DNA of 64,000 nt. Origin: Diaporthe sp. PMI_573. Its lineage: Eukaryota > Ascomycota > Sordariomycetes > Diaporthales > Diaporthaceae. The stretch is from assembly GCA_021399435.1 (NCBI GenBank), contig JAJTUP010000001.1, positions 2,666,001-2,730,000 of the forward strand. The letters are read 5' to 3'. Positions 36,971 to 47,139 of the stretch are shown here, piece by piece. The position numbers were made by a program, and so were the translations under genes. The notes under the pieces were generated by a model, which made no database searches, was not told where the DNA came from, and worked only from the letters and a program-made list of their open reading frames with translations. The stretch's first letter is position 1, and every line of letters begins with the position of its first letter.

Positions 36971-38077
36971 TAAGATGTATGGGCGGATGAATGGCTGACA
37001 GGGTGGGTGGATTGATGAGACCGAGTGCAGCAAGGACGAGGTAGGTGATGCGAGGCGATGGGTGGGTAAGAGCAGAGGGGGCTATTGGGAGGCGAGTCGC
37101 AAAGTGCAGACAGAATGCAGGTTGGCTTGACGGCGAGAGGAACAGAGCACATAGGACTGATGGGACAGATGAGACACTCGAGATGCTGCTCAGCAGCACC
37201 TAGACCAGACCAGACCAGTCCCAGCTCCTCCTCCAGATCCAATTCTAACTCCAACCCCAACCGAACTGCGACTGCAACAACAGCCCGCACCAGCAACCAG
37301 CGGCCAAGCAAACTAGGGCAAACCAGCACTCGCGCCGTCAAGACGGGTAGCAGTATTGGACTCCAGACGGAGGCTGGCGAGTGTGACGTGAATCTGCACC
37401 GGAGCACTCCGTGCTGTGTATTCTCAGCAGCTGCCGTTGCCGTCGCCGTTACACCTGCCCCGGCCCAACCTTGCCCATGCGCTTGTGCCCTGCTGCGCTG
37501 CGCTGTGCCTTGGGAATCAATCTCCTTGGCTTCCCCATTTACGCAGCAGTCTCTTCTTTGCCGCTGCCCGCCGCCCCTCATCGAGGGGTTTTCCGGGGCG
37601 CGGGTGTGACGGTACCTGTCGCGGCACCGTCGAGCCCCGGCCTGTCCAAGTACCGCGGCGCAGCCTGAGTGGAACCCCAGGCCAAAAAGGTACCCAGGTA
37701 CCCGAGTGGCACGGACACCCACGCAGCACACGACCCTCGCCCACATGTGGAATAAGAACAGAGAGGGCCCTAGAAGATGTACACGGTACACACGCAGCAC
37801 CGTCTCCGCGGACAGCAAGCAGGGCAGAGTTTCGACGTCTCCTGCCCAGTCCACCTCGCCCTGCAGCTCACAGCAGTGGTGTTCGTGTTCGCGTTCAGAT
37901 GTCGCTTGGACTGACTGCTCACTGATTCCAGGAGAAGTGCCGAGGGAGATCAAGGGAAAGAGATAGCCCTGTCATCGGAGGCATCACCTTCGGCCCGCCA
38001 GCTGGGTTCAAACGCCGCCCGCCTTCCAGTCGCCACCCACACCAGTTGTTGAGCCCCCAGGCCCCCTAGCATTGGTA

Positions 38078-38101
38078 GCTTCAGCTTCAGCTTCAGCTTC
38101 A
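38078..38101. repeat. GCTTCA hexamer repeat
   Basis: Four tandem copies of a GCTTCA-type hexamer, seen directly, in non-coding DNA. Confidence 0.85.
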
Positions 38102-41100
38102 ATTCTGCTGGGGGGTAGGGGGGGGGCACGCGCTTGAGCATGCAGCTTCCAGACTCGTGGGCACCGAACGTAACGTTCACTTGCCATCGTCTCTCACACT
38201 CATTTCATACTCCATGCTACCGACTCCTCGAACTACACAGTAGATCAGACCAATCCACCAGGGCCCACAACTGACCTGTCACCCTTACAACCTTCGATGA
38301 ACTTATACGTAAGGTAGAACAGGAAGTCGATTCCCCTTTTCAGAGCTGCATGAGGCCCAGGCATCGTACTATGCTATGTCGCAACTGCACGCTGCACTCT
38401 ACACAAGAGTGTGCCCTATGTGCTGTGCCGCGAGACCCACTAAAATCCAGCTAGCACCACACTCTGCTCCTTGCGGCGATCATCAATCACACGCCGCAAA
38501 TGATGTCCGCACACACAGACTGCCTGCCCACACACACAGTATCCTACTGTATCATACTGTACTCACATCGTCAGGGACTCCGTGTTTCTTTGGATGAGAC
38601 TGAACATCACTACATCAAAGCACTGAAAGAATCACCAAACAGTAGGGATCTACACCCGCATGGGCATACTAACCATGTGACAGGCCCGCTACTTCATGGA
38701 AGAACAGTGTGCCAATGTCTCCCCCGGCGAACTGCCCAGCCCGCCTGGTTTGGCAGCCCGGGGGCCTCTCTATGCTCTGGTTGATTATGCTCATTACATC
38801 ACATTAGCTTGTAGATTTGTACCCGCCGGGCGGGCTGGCGCGTTCCTCCCTTCCAGTACCCTCCCGTGCCTCCTAAGCTCCCGCTGGTGGAAAGCCTTGA
38901 TTGTGGGGTCTCTCCCTGGTTCCCGAATCGCGCGCTTGCACTTGTCGATGAAAGATGGGGGCCCCCATCTCCTGCTCCTTGAAGCAGTTTCAATGTTCAA
39001 GGCGTCTCCGGCTTTTGGTGTCCGCCCGCGGCACAATCCAGCCCTGCTAACCGTGGTATCAAACGGTCCCAGCTTTTTCCCTCCTGCCTGCCCAACTTCC
39101 CAGCTTCCCCGGCCAGGCGTCCACATGTATTTCGACTCATGTGTCTATGTTTCAAGGCTCTTTGGCTACCGGGGGCCAAGCCTTATCTTGGCGCTCCAGG
39201 CGGACGGCACAACCAAAGGACCGGCCGTGACTGAAAAGGATCATCCGCAATCACAGAGCTCAAAGTCTCAGCACTCGGTGGGATATCCTGGGATTGGGTC
39301 GCGGACGAGGACAGGGAGTCAAGCTTGGGCTCTAGCAGCTCTATGACAAGAATCCGTTCTCCCGCGTCGGATTCTGAGAGCTCGACCGCTCCGCCAAGAC
39401 CCGCCCGCTCGGCAGCACTCTGGTTCGTCCTGGCCCTCACAAAGACCCTGACTGATATCCCAAGAATTTGGGTACGTCAGGTCCAGCAGACGACTCGATG
39501 GATGCCATGTGTCCGACGTACTTGCATTAGGATTGCCCTCTTATAATGCCTCCGAGGCAACCCACTAGTTGGGCCGGCAACAGCATCCACTCGGGAGTGG
39601 AAACACGTTTCCGCATTGCTCATCATCTGTGGCACGCAGCAGTTGATCTTGCTCATCATGTCAAACACCAGTCGTCCTCCCGGGCGAATGGCGCTCCGAC
39701 AGACGACCACTTGCACCTCTTTTCTGGCCCAATTCGTTGTCTAGTGCCTGCCGAACAGGTAAATCAGACCACGTCCACGTTCCCTTCACAAAACTCTCGC
39801 AACCCGGCATTTGAGGCAATTGTCCCGAATCCCTTTCACTATCACGGCCACCTCCAAGTGGTTTGGAAGCTTCTCCCCATCCCGTTCAACCTCTCAGAGC
39901 TCCCCGGGTTCCCTACCCCATCCCCCGTGCCGGCTTGCACGATTCGCGGCCCCCGTTCTTCCAGAGCTCATTGTCTGCCCGCCATCAGCACGCCAACAGA
40001 AACAAGCCTCAATGGCTGCGCATAATGACGCCGCGATGGGGTGATCACTCTGCGACCGGGCCTCAGAGCCAGCCAACCAGGAACCGTGCATTGCCCGATG
40101 CCGACCTAAGATCCTCCCAGGGCCGCCCATCGGTCTATCCTCCGCCGTCCACTCCTCCACACCCACGCACTTATACGTTGCGCAAGCTTTCAAACTGGTG
40201 TCATGAACAATCATCTGAGAATCTTCATTTAAGCTTTTCCTCGCCGGAACCTAGCCCGAAGGCGACCAATCCAGATGTGGTGATCTTCTCGAAGGCTTCT
40301 TGAGTGCCTCCTCCACCAGATTGTCCCCCACCACGTATGTACATTGTATGCACGCGCACATGCACACCTGGGCGCAACGGCAAGATCTTGGCCCCCAAGG
40401 TGGTCGGACTGGCCAGACTGGGCAGCATTCAATCTTAAGATAACGTCCATTGGGTCAAAGTCAACAAGTACTTTTATCTCCACGCCCAACGTTCCCGCCC
40501 CCACCCATATCACTCGCTCGAGCAACACGCCGACACGCACAACTCAATATGAATCTTTACTTCGTATTGTAACCCGGTACACAATGTACTCGCAGACCAC
40601 AGACCTTGGCATGCATTATGCATAGCTGATGTCTGGGCAGAAGAATTAAGGTAGCCCAAGGTATGATCGCGTTCCATGGCCGGCAACAGCACTGCCTCCG
40701 CAGAGCATCAGATGAAAAGAATCGCGCATGCAGAGCGGCCTCCTGCCATGGCGGACAGGAGAAGCCTAACTCTCCTGGCCCAGGATGTCGTGCCATGCGA
40801 CCCGGCCGGCCCTCGTGACCGTTCCAGACCCACGGACTGCTCTCGGGAAAAAGAGAATGAATGGCAAGTGAGACCGCGGAAGGACTCAGTTGCCAGGCCT
40901 CAGTTGCCACTGGCAAACCACGCCGGTGCAACTCAAGTTCGTGCCCAGGCAAAATAGATTCCGTCGTACAATGTGACACGAGGGTCAACCTGCCGTGCTG
41001 GTGCGCTTTACATTGTAGCCAGTAAGACATATATGGTGTAATCTCCAAGCTACCGCCTTCCTGCGAGGAAGAGGGAGACCATTTGGCCCCAGGCCGATCC

Positions 41101-41186
41101 CATCGCGCTCTCTACAAGGCAATGCTCCAAGAAAGACACAAAAAAAAAGCCAATTAGTCCTCCAGCGAGACCGTTCGCTCGCCTCA

Positions 41187-43154
41187 TCAGAGTTTGTCCA
41201 GCGAGACGAGACTGGACAAGTCAGAGTCACTGTCGTCGACCACGTCCCTCCCCAGCGCTATGGGCTCCTCCACCTTGCCCAACGAGGCCAGCTTGCCCGG
41301 TTCTGAGTCGCCGTCTGCGAGCCTTCCCTTCCCAGAGGCCTTGGGCCCGTGACCACCTAGTGATGAGAGACTAGACGCATCGGAATCACTGTCGTCGACT
41401 TGCTGGATCCTGAGGTCCACCTTGTCATCGCCATCGCTCCCGCCGTCCGTGCCACTCTCGTTGTGATCAATCCCCGAAGCCTCAGCCTCATCCCCGTGAC
41501 TGCCGCCGTTAGACCCGACCTGAGCCTGAGCCTGGGAGGCCACGCGCGGGTCGGCCCTCTCGTCGTTGAGTATGACGCCAACGGCCCTGCTCTCGCGCAT
41601 CACCGCGCGCGCCTCGGCGTCGTCCTCGATGCCCATGTCCTCCTTGATCAGCCGCACGCCGAGCTCCGGCACCAGCACGGACTGCACGTAGCCCGTGTGC
41701 CCGCGCGCAGAGATGAGCCTGTCGCGCGGCGCCCTCTCACGCAGCAGGCTCGAGAAGGCGTCGACGATGCTCTCCGTCATGGCGCTCATGCCCCTCAGGC
41801 CGTAGTACCCGGGCACGGGGTACTCGTCCATCGTGAAGAGGGTGCGGTTCCTGCCCGTCCTGATCTTCTCGCGCAGCCGCTCGCCAAAGTGCGACGTGGC
41901 GCCGTTGATGAGGGACTCGAGGTAAGGCTGGTGCGCCCCGATGCGCGTCTCCAGATGCTCCCAGTCCACCGACGGGTAGCCCTTCGTCTTCCACAGCTCC
42001 CTTGCGGTCCGCTTCTTGTGCTGGTGGCAGAACTTGGCCTGCCGCGCGATGCTCATGCGCTGGCCCTTGGAGTACTCGTCGAGCCATTGCTTGTCGACTG
42101 GTTCGTCGCACATGGGGCACGGTGCCTGGTCTGGACCCAGGTTTGACTTTTTGTCCGTCGTGGTGTCCTGGTAGAGGGGCATGTCAATGCCTGCCAGGTC
42201 GACCGCTGAGGCGAAATCGTTGTAGCCCTCCGGCATTTTAAATGCAGGTCGCTGTGATATGGCCTCATCAGCAGAGAGCTCCTGCGGCTTGCTCTGCCCG
42301 GCCTTTTTCGTCCGGCGCTTGGTCTCCTCCCCCTTCTTCTGTTTTTGGTTCTGCTTCAACTTCTGTACATGCACTCGACCATTGTTTGGCCGAGGAGGAT
42401 CTGATAATACATCATCAGAGTCAACATCGGAAAGGCTCGATGACCCCTCCTTTTTGGAGACTCTGGACACCTTCTGGGCTCTCGGCTTTTTGAATGGAGA
42501 TGAAGCTTCTGATCCTGGACTCAATATTTTGATGTTCCTCGTCTGCTGTGGGCTCACTGATTCCGACATGCTCTTTACGCGTTCGAATTTCCGGTGCGGC
42601 GTTGGGTCGCGGGAGGTGGTGATTGGTCTTGCCGCCCTGGCTGCCTTCTTCCCGTACCCTGCCTTCGCTGGCTGAATTTTCCCATCCACGAGGAACCCAT
42701 CGCCTATATGGCTGCCGAAGAGCCGTGAGTGCATTGACTCGGTGGCCTTCGCCCTTTTCTTGGAAGAGCTGACACTAGAATCATCTGCGTCCGGGTCTTG
42801 GGCGATCTCTATAGCTCGCTTCTTGCCTGAACGAGCTGAGCGGCGTTGGGGGCTATCGTTGTCCTGAATACTAAGAGTTGTTCCACCTCGAGCAGTTACA
42901 GAACCTGGCTTTTGTGAGGTCGAAAGTGACTTGAAGTCGGACCTGCCGATGTCACCTCTCGTTGGCTCGTCATCTGTTGAGTCATAGTGAGGATCGCCAA
43001 AGTCTGGCTCATCCGTTTCGTTTTCGTCACTGTCAATTGGTGGTGCCGTGACATCTTCTGGTTCCTCCATTGGTTTGACGCCCAGGTCTCGTGGCTTGCC
43101 ACGGACAAATTTCAGCAGTGGCCTTATGTTTCGTGACAGTTGGATCGGGGGCAT
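41187..43154 (-). CDS. RTC4-domain protein (restriction of telomere capping 4-like)
   Basis: Single open frame of 655 residues from the ATG at 43154. The N-terminal 330 residues are charged and disordered with nuclear-localisation-like KKRAK/KPRAQK clusters and acidic stretches. The RTC4-like domain occupies about 335-520, with CPMCDEPVDKQWLDEY, a Cys-His pair pattern (CPMC, FCHQH) suggesting a small metal site, and SHFGERLREKIRTGRNRTLF, PGYYGLRG and ARGHTGYVQSVLVPEL. Yeast RTC4 was named from a genetic effect on telomere capping; its molecular function is not established. The C-terminus (about 540-655) is acidic and carries two repeats of the D-D-S-D-S-D-SSLxSL type (VDDSDSDASSLSSLGG and VDDSDSDLSSLVSLDKL). 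Confidence 0.85.
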   Translation of the reverse strand: MPPIQLSRNIRPLLKFVRGKPRDLGVKPMEEPEDVTAPPIDSDENETDEPDFGDPHYDSTDDEPTRGDIGRSDFKSLSTSQKPGSVTARGGTTLSIQDNDSPQRRSARSGKKRAIEIAQDPDADDSSVSSSKKRAKATESMHSRLFGSHIGDGFLVDGKIQPAKAGYGKKAARAARPITTSRDPTPHRKFERVKSMSESVSPQQTRNIKILSPGSEASSPFKKPRAQKVSRVSKKEGSSSLSDVDSDDVLSDPPRPNNGRVHVQKLKQNQKQKKGEETKRRTKKAGQSKPQELSADEAISQRPAFKMPEGYNDFASAVDLAGIDMPLYQDTTTDKKSNLGPDQAPCPMCDEPVDKQWLDEYSKGQRMSIARQAKFCHQHKKRTARELWKTKGYPSVDWEHLETRIGAHQPYLESLINGATSHFGERLREKIRTGRNRTLFTMDEYPVPGYYGLRGMSAMTESIVDAFSSLLRERAPRDRLISARGHTGYVQSVLVPELGVRLIKEDMGIEDDAEARAVMRESRAVGVILNDERADPRVASQAQAQVGSNGGSHGDEAEASGIDHNESGTDGGSDGDDKVDLRIQQVDDSDSDASSLSSLGGHGPKASGKGRLADGDSEPGKLASLGKVEEPIALGRDVVDDSDSDLSSLVSLDKL

Positions 43155-43865
43155 GATTACTTGATCCCACGATAGTGCAGCTATGTAAGACCAGTACTCA
43201 TGACCTGATTGCGGCCTGCAAGCTTTGTTGCGAGATCACAGGTGACTGGCCTGGAAACCACGAGTTCGAGGTCGGCCACCTTGGGCAGTGATGTGGACTC
43301 GACGTTTCGTGGGTAAGTGCAGGTGTGCTCTGCTGGTGAGAACGCGATCTCTGAATGCGTCAATGGGTGAAAACGAAAATTGCAGTATTGCGACTTCACT
43401 CGCCTGCATTTGTTATGCCTCCACACCTGTTCCCGTCCAGCTCATGCAGCGCACCAGCACCGTTCAGTGAGCGTTCGCAGGGTGCGCATACGTGCATACA
43501 TTGAGATGCGTCCGTCCCCGTGTCGAGATTAGATTAGTAACGCCGTCTCGAGGTTCGGGCACGGTCCAGGTCTACTTTGCCTTGTACTGTACACAAGTAC
43601 CTAATCTAGGTAGCATTGCGACAAGGGGAACTCTCTTCCGCAAGCAGCACCTTCCTTGAGAAATGACTTGTAGGTGGTCCCTCAATACCGCACGCGCAAG
43701 CTGGCAATAGCACTTCACCCTCGATTGCAATCTGCTCTGCAAGGTGCACAACTTGGTCTAAGTGGTCTCCTTATTTCTCTCTTGACTCTTGTAGAACTAT
43801 CACGGGTATCATCACTTCGAACTCAATCATCAATCAGGCCCAGGAGCAAAACAGTAGAATCATCA
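43155..43865. other. intergenic region between dynamitin and RTC4-like genes
   Basis: RTC4 promoter side and dynamitin 3' side. It contains AAGTACCTAATCTAGGTA near 43596, resembling the dispersed TACCTA motif. No coding region recognised. Confidence 0.55.
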
Positions 43866-45308
43866 TCATGACAACTTCGCCATCTTTGCCTCCAGGTCCT
43901 TGACCCAGCCATCGACAGTCTTCATGTTGTTCCCCATGGACGACTCGCCCTCCTGCATCGCTGTCTCGACCTTCTCCAGGCCCCCTCTCCACTGCTTGAT
44001 ATCAGAAGCCATGTCTGCCTGCCTCTTTTCGATACGTTCTAGTGTCTCGCCAGCCGTGGCCGCATCGGCGTGGATCTCCCTCAACGACCTGAGCCGATCC
44101 AGTAAGGGCGGCAGGAGCGGTGTCAGGCTCTCGATGGTCGGCAGCGTGCTGTAGAGGGCGTTGATCTTGGTCGTCTGCTCCGAGTCCTCGGAATCCGGGG
44201 TGCTAGGGGAGGATGAACCAGTGCCGGTCGAGGCGAGCGCCTCTTTGGCCTGTTTGGCCTGCTTCCGGGATTTCTCGAGCTGCTCGGCCTCCTGCGTCAG
44301 CTGTCGTACCTTGCGACTGATGGTATCTAGAGAAGATGACGACGCCTCCGACAGCGTCGAGACCTGCTTCTGTAGTTTCTCCAAGGTCGGCACAATTGCC
44401 CTGGGTAAGCCGCTCGAGTCCAGCTCTGGCAGGGCTGAGGATCCGATGCCAATGGCCTTCTCTAAAAGTGCAAGACGTTCATCGAAGTCTGCAGCCTTGG
44501 CGAGTGCATGCGTCTGCTCGTAAGTCGGCGCGTACGTGACGGTGTACGTGGCCGAATCCCCGCTCGCAGGCTCACCCTGAATGGCGTCTTGCTTTGGCTC
44601 CCTGGCAGGTAAGGGGCCAACTCTCACGGGCCGGAAACCAGGGCCTTGGGCCAGATCCTCTGGGCGCCTCGAGATCTCATCCAGCACCTGGCTGAGAGAT
44701 TCCAATTCCTCTTCCTGACTGCCCTCTCCTTCTGCAGGTTTGGCGCCAGCTGCGTCATTCTGTGACTGCTGCCTGCCATATTCCTCCTTGGCCTCCTCAA
44801 TCTCGCGTTTCAGCCTCGCAAGTTTCCGGGCCAAGCTCTCGCCCTCGTCTTCGTCGCTCAGATCTCCCAGCTCCTCAACACCATCCTCCAGGATCCTGTG
44901 CCGCCGACTGGAGGTCTTGTAAGACTTTCGCTTTCCATTGACGCGGTCTGAGAAGTCGACCTCTTTCGCGTCAACTTGGGAGGGCATGAATCGTGACCGG
45001 GCTTGATCTATGCGCAGTTTGGACCGCGAAATACCCGGGCCATCCGCCTCGTCATCGTCGAATTCGTTGTCTGAGGAGGACCGTAGTGTTGTCTGCAAGA
45101 AAGGTTTAGCCTGCGAGAAGGTAAGAGGGAAGGGTCTCTGGTGACACTTACAGGAACTGTGGATGTGTCATCTGTAAGCTCTGGCGTCTCGTAGATGTCT
45201 GGCGCAGAGTCCTGATAGCTGCATTAGCTGGTGGTTCCTGGCGAAGAGGGAGGCCGAGGCCGGGCTCACAAGATCGGGCAAGGCTGCATATTTCCTGTTC
45301 AGGGACAT
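43866..45308 (-). CDS. dynactin subunit 2 (p50 dynamitin)
   Basis: Exons 45308-45270, 45211-45152 and 45092-43866 on the minus strand join in phase 0 to 441 residues. Dynamitin is part of the shoulder of dynactin and links the Arp1 filament to p150Glued, serving cytoplasmic dynein in nuclear and vesicle movement. The N-terminus MSLNRKYAALPDLDSAPDIYET, which spans two introns, carries the family KYAxLP..(A)PDxYET signature. The rest is mostly coiled coil (about 105-135, 225-290, 340-441) with charged linkers such as GDLSDEDEGESLARKLARLKREIEEAKEE. The first exon is only 13 codons; without it the frame lacks an ATG, which supports the spliced model. Confidence 0.9.
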
Positions 45309-45827
45309 CTTTAGCCGTATTCAGCGGCGACAGCCTCATCAAGGTGAAGATTGGTACTATGATTGCCACCACAGCAGCCTTGGTTGAAGTTGTAATGCGG
45401 TGTTGGAAAGTTGGCCCGTCGCGAGTTTCGACCGCCCTGACTGCTCCTGGGTGGAATGCGGCATTGAGGAGGTGTGCATCTAATGCTCGCGCCCCCCCCC
45501 CCAACCCTGGCACGCTTAGCTGGCCGCTGGTGGGGCATCTCCAGCTACAAAACCCTCGAAAATTTTCTTTGCCGTCAAATTTGAAGTCGATTTCAACAAC
45601 CTTAAACAACCAGCAGAACCAAACAAAACGTAAGTCCACATTGCATTTCCTTCTTCAACTGGTTTCGTGATGATCATAATAAGCATGTATTACCTGACAT
45701 TTTGTGATGTTCTCATTATCACCAAGATCTCTGACAAACCAACACACCATTACTCTGATGCCCCACTCTTCACACACTGCAAAAACTCATTGCTGATCAA
45801 GTCCAATGCGTTCAGGTAGAAACTGTC
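45309..45827. promoter_or_regulatory. divergent promoter region (dynamitin / molybdopterin synthase small subunit)
   Basis: 519 bases separate the two divergent start codons. A run of nine C at 45485-45494 and CT-rich tracts are present. No specific operator is recognised; bidirectional promoter function is inferred from gene orientation. Confidence 0.45.
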
Positions 45828-46127
45828 ATGTCTGCGGCCCCAAAGCCCCCAAGCGGGCACTTCAACCTGCTCTACTTTGCAAGTGCCAGCACCTTCACAG
45901 GAAAGCAGTACGAAGCGTTGCCCGCGCCTCTTCCCTTGCGGAAGCTGTTCGCGACGCTCGAGGAGCGATACACTGGCATCAAGCCCAAGGTGCTCGAGTC
46001 CTCCTTGGTGACCATCAATCTGAACTACGTCGACGTGCCTGAGGATAGCAATGAAGGTGGCGCCGAGGAGACGGTGATTCAAGAGGGTGACGAGGTCGCG
46101 ATCATTCCTCCCGTCAGCTCTGGCTGA
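45828..46127 (+). CDS. cnxG: molybdopterin synthase sulfur-carrier (small) subunit, MoaD/MOCS2A type
   Basis: 99 residues in one exon, the usual size of the small subunit of molybdopterin synthase. The C-terminal glycine is activated and thiolated, then donates sulfur to precursor Z in the cytosol, a step in molybdenum cofactor synthesis needed by nitrate reductase and xanthine dehydrogenase. The beta-grasp fold motifs LLYFASASTFTGK, LRKLFATLEERY, VTINLNYVD and EGDEVAIIPPVSSG are visible. The tail ends Ser-Gly instead of the Gly-Gly of bacterial MoaD; the terminal Gly that carries sulfur is kept. URM1, the other small ubiquitin-like sulfur carrier, is excluded by the DEVAIIPPVS motif, which is typical of MoaD. 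The symbol follows the Aspergillus name by homology. Confidence 0.87.
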   Translation: MSAAPKPPSGHFNLLYFASASTFTGKQYEALPAPLPLRKLFATLEERYTGIKPKVLESSLVTINLNYVDVPEDSNEGGAEETVIQEGDEVAIIPPVSSG

Positions 46128-46173
46128 GACCTGGGACGGACCATTGGTCACCAAACGCGTTCCCCTTGCCGCC

Positions 46174-46578
46174 TCATGGTCTCAGGAGGGGATCATGTTC
46201 TCCAGCAACCTCGCCGCCGCTTCCAGGCTGAGGTTCCCGGCGTGCCGTCCACGGAAACCGCCTAATCTTCCAGAACCTCCACCATCCTGGCTCTGCTTGT
46301 TCATGATGCCTGCGCAGCCGGAAGGAGGCCCATGTAAGGAGCAGAATGATACTCAGGACGACCAGTGTCGAGGCGATTGAGATGATGGAGGTCAGGCTAG
46401 TGATGGTGGAGACCTGACACCCCAACGGGCGTGTCCGGATCTCCCATCGCTCCGCCCAGTGAGGGCACACATTCTCATCATAGGCTGGGGCCAGTGCTTG
46501 GATGGTGTAGTTGTTCGGCACACATGACCAGGACTTGATTGTGTCAGCAGCGAGCACGGTACAGAAGACCGGGTTGAC
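46174..46578 (-). CDS. partial single-pass membrane protein, 3' exon (hypothetical)
   Basis: A 134-residue frame that follows a plausible acceptor (CATTCGTAG at 46587-46579) and begins VNPVFCTVLAADTIKSW. It has four cysteines before a strong transmembrane segment (STLVVLSIILLLTWASF), then an arginine/tryptophan-rich cytoplasmic tail ending EHDPLLRP. This looks like the C-terminus of an extracellular Cys-containing fungal membrane protein. The upstream exon could not be completed. A frame reading AGDIKIVGGACTRIDVAGAHS lies just before the acceptor but ends in TAG, so the gene may be truncated or decayed. It lies 46 bases from the convergent cnxG stop codon. Confidence 0.35.
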   Translation of the reverse strand, partial: VNPVFCTVLAADTIKSWSCVPNNYTIQALAPAYDENVCPHWAERWEIRTRPLGCQVSTITSLTSIISIASTLVVLSIILLLTWASFRLRRHHEQAEPGWWRFWKIRRFPWTARREPQPGSGGEVAGEHDPLLRP

Positions 46579-47139
46579 CTACGAATGGGCACCAGCTACA
46601 TCTATCCTCGTGCAAGCACCCCCGACAATCTTGATGTCTCCAGCACCGAAGCAAGTGCGCGTCGCTCGGGTCTCTGGCAGCCATTGAAAGTAGTATAAGA
46701 ATTAGGCAAGAGCTTAGTATATACAGTCGACTGACGCCCGATTGCTGGCGACCAATTCGTGAACATGAGAGTGCGCTTACCCGAACTTTCCAAGTGCTCG
46801 GCTGGCTGGGCGGACACGGTCATGGAGGGGAAGGATGAGCTAATCCAGCTCAGACACCTCACACGTTTATGGTCACCTCCTTCACACCACGCACCTGTTA
46901 ACTTCAGACACCACATTACACCAAAACTGTCAACAGTAGCTCTTGTGATCTTGCGCGACGTCTTTAGCCCGCGGCTTTTATTTCCAATTCTCTACACGAT
47001 GTTGCTAAAAATGTCATTCAACATTTCAGCCCCAATGAGGCTTTCAATATGACATCACATCAGGCTCGCTTCGCTCTTCTACTCCAACCCCTCTGCTTGG
47101 ATCGCATTGATTCAGGTTGGCGGCCTTGACACAGCAGAC
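46579..47139. other. region between partial membrane protein and GMP synthase relic
   Basis: Possible remains of the 5' part of the partial membrane protein (46580-46680). 46920-47050 is AT-rich. No complete gene recognised. Confidence 0.4.

Larger units (their letters stand above)
36678..41186. other. 4.5 kb intergenic region upstream of adenylate cyclase
   Basis: No gene recognised. It should contain the cyclase promoter and a possibly long leader near 36680-37200, and the RTC4 3' end near 41150. Microsatellites: GTGGGC at 36847-36871, TG at 36918-36970 and GCTTCA at 38078-38101. 37600-37720 is rich in GGTACC. A 216-codon open frame from an ATG at 38696 (+) has no recognisable motif and is not called. 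Confidence 0.5.

Noticed and set aside
36970..37953. 327-codon minus-strand frame upstream of adenylate cyclase
   Set aside because: The translation is low-complexity Leu/Arg/Ser sequence from promoter DNA and is not joined to the cyclase by any consistent splice.
38696..39346. 216-codon open frame with ATG on the plus strand
   Set aside because: No recognisable motif or codon pattern like the neighbouring genes; lies in a repeat-bearing spacer.
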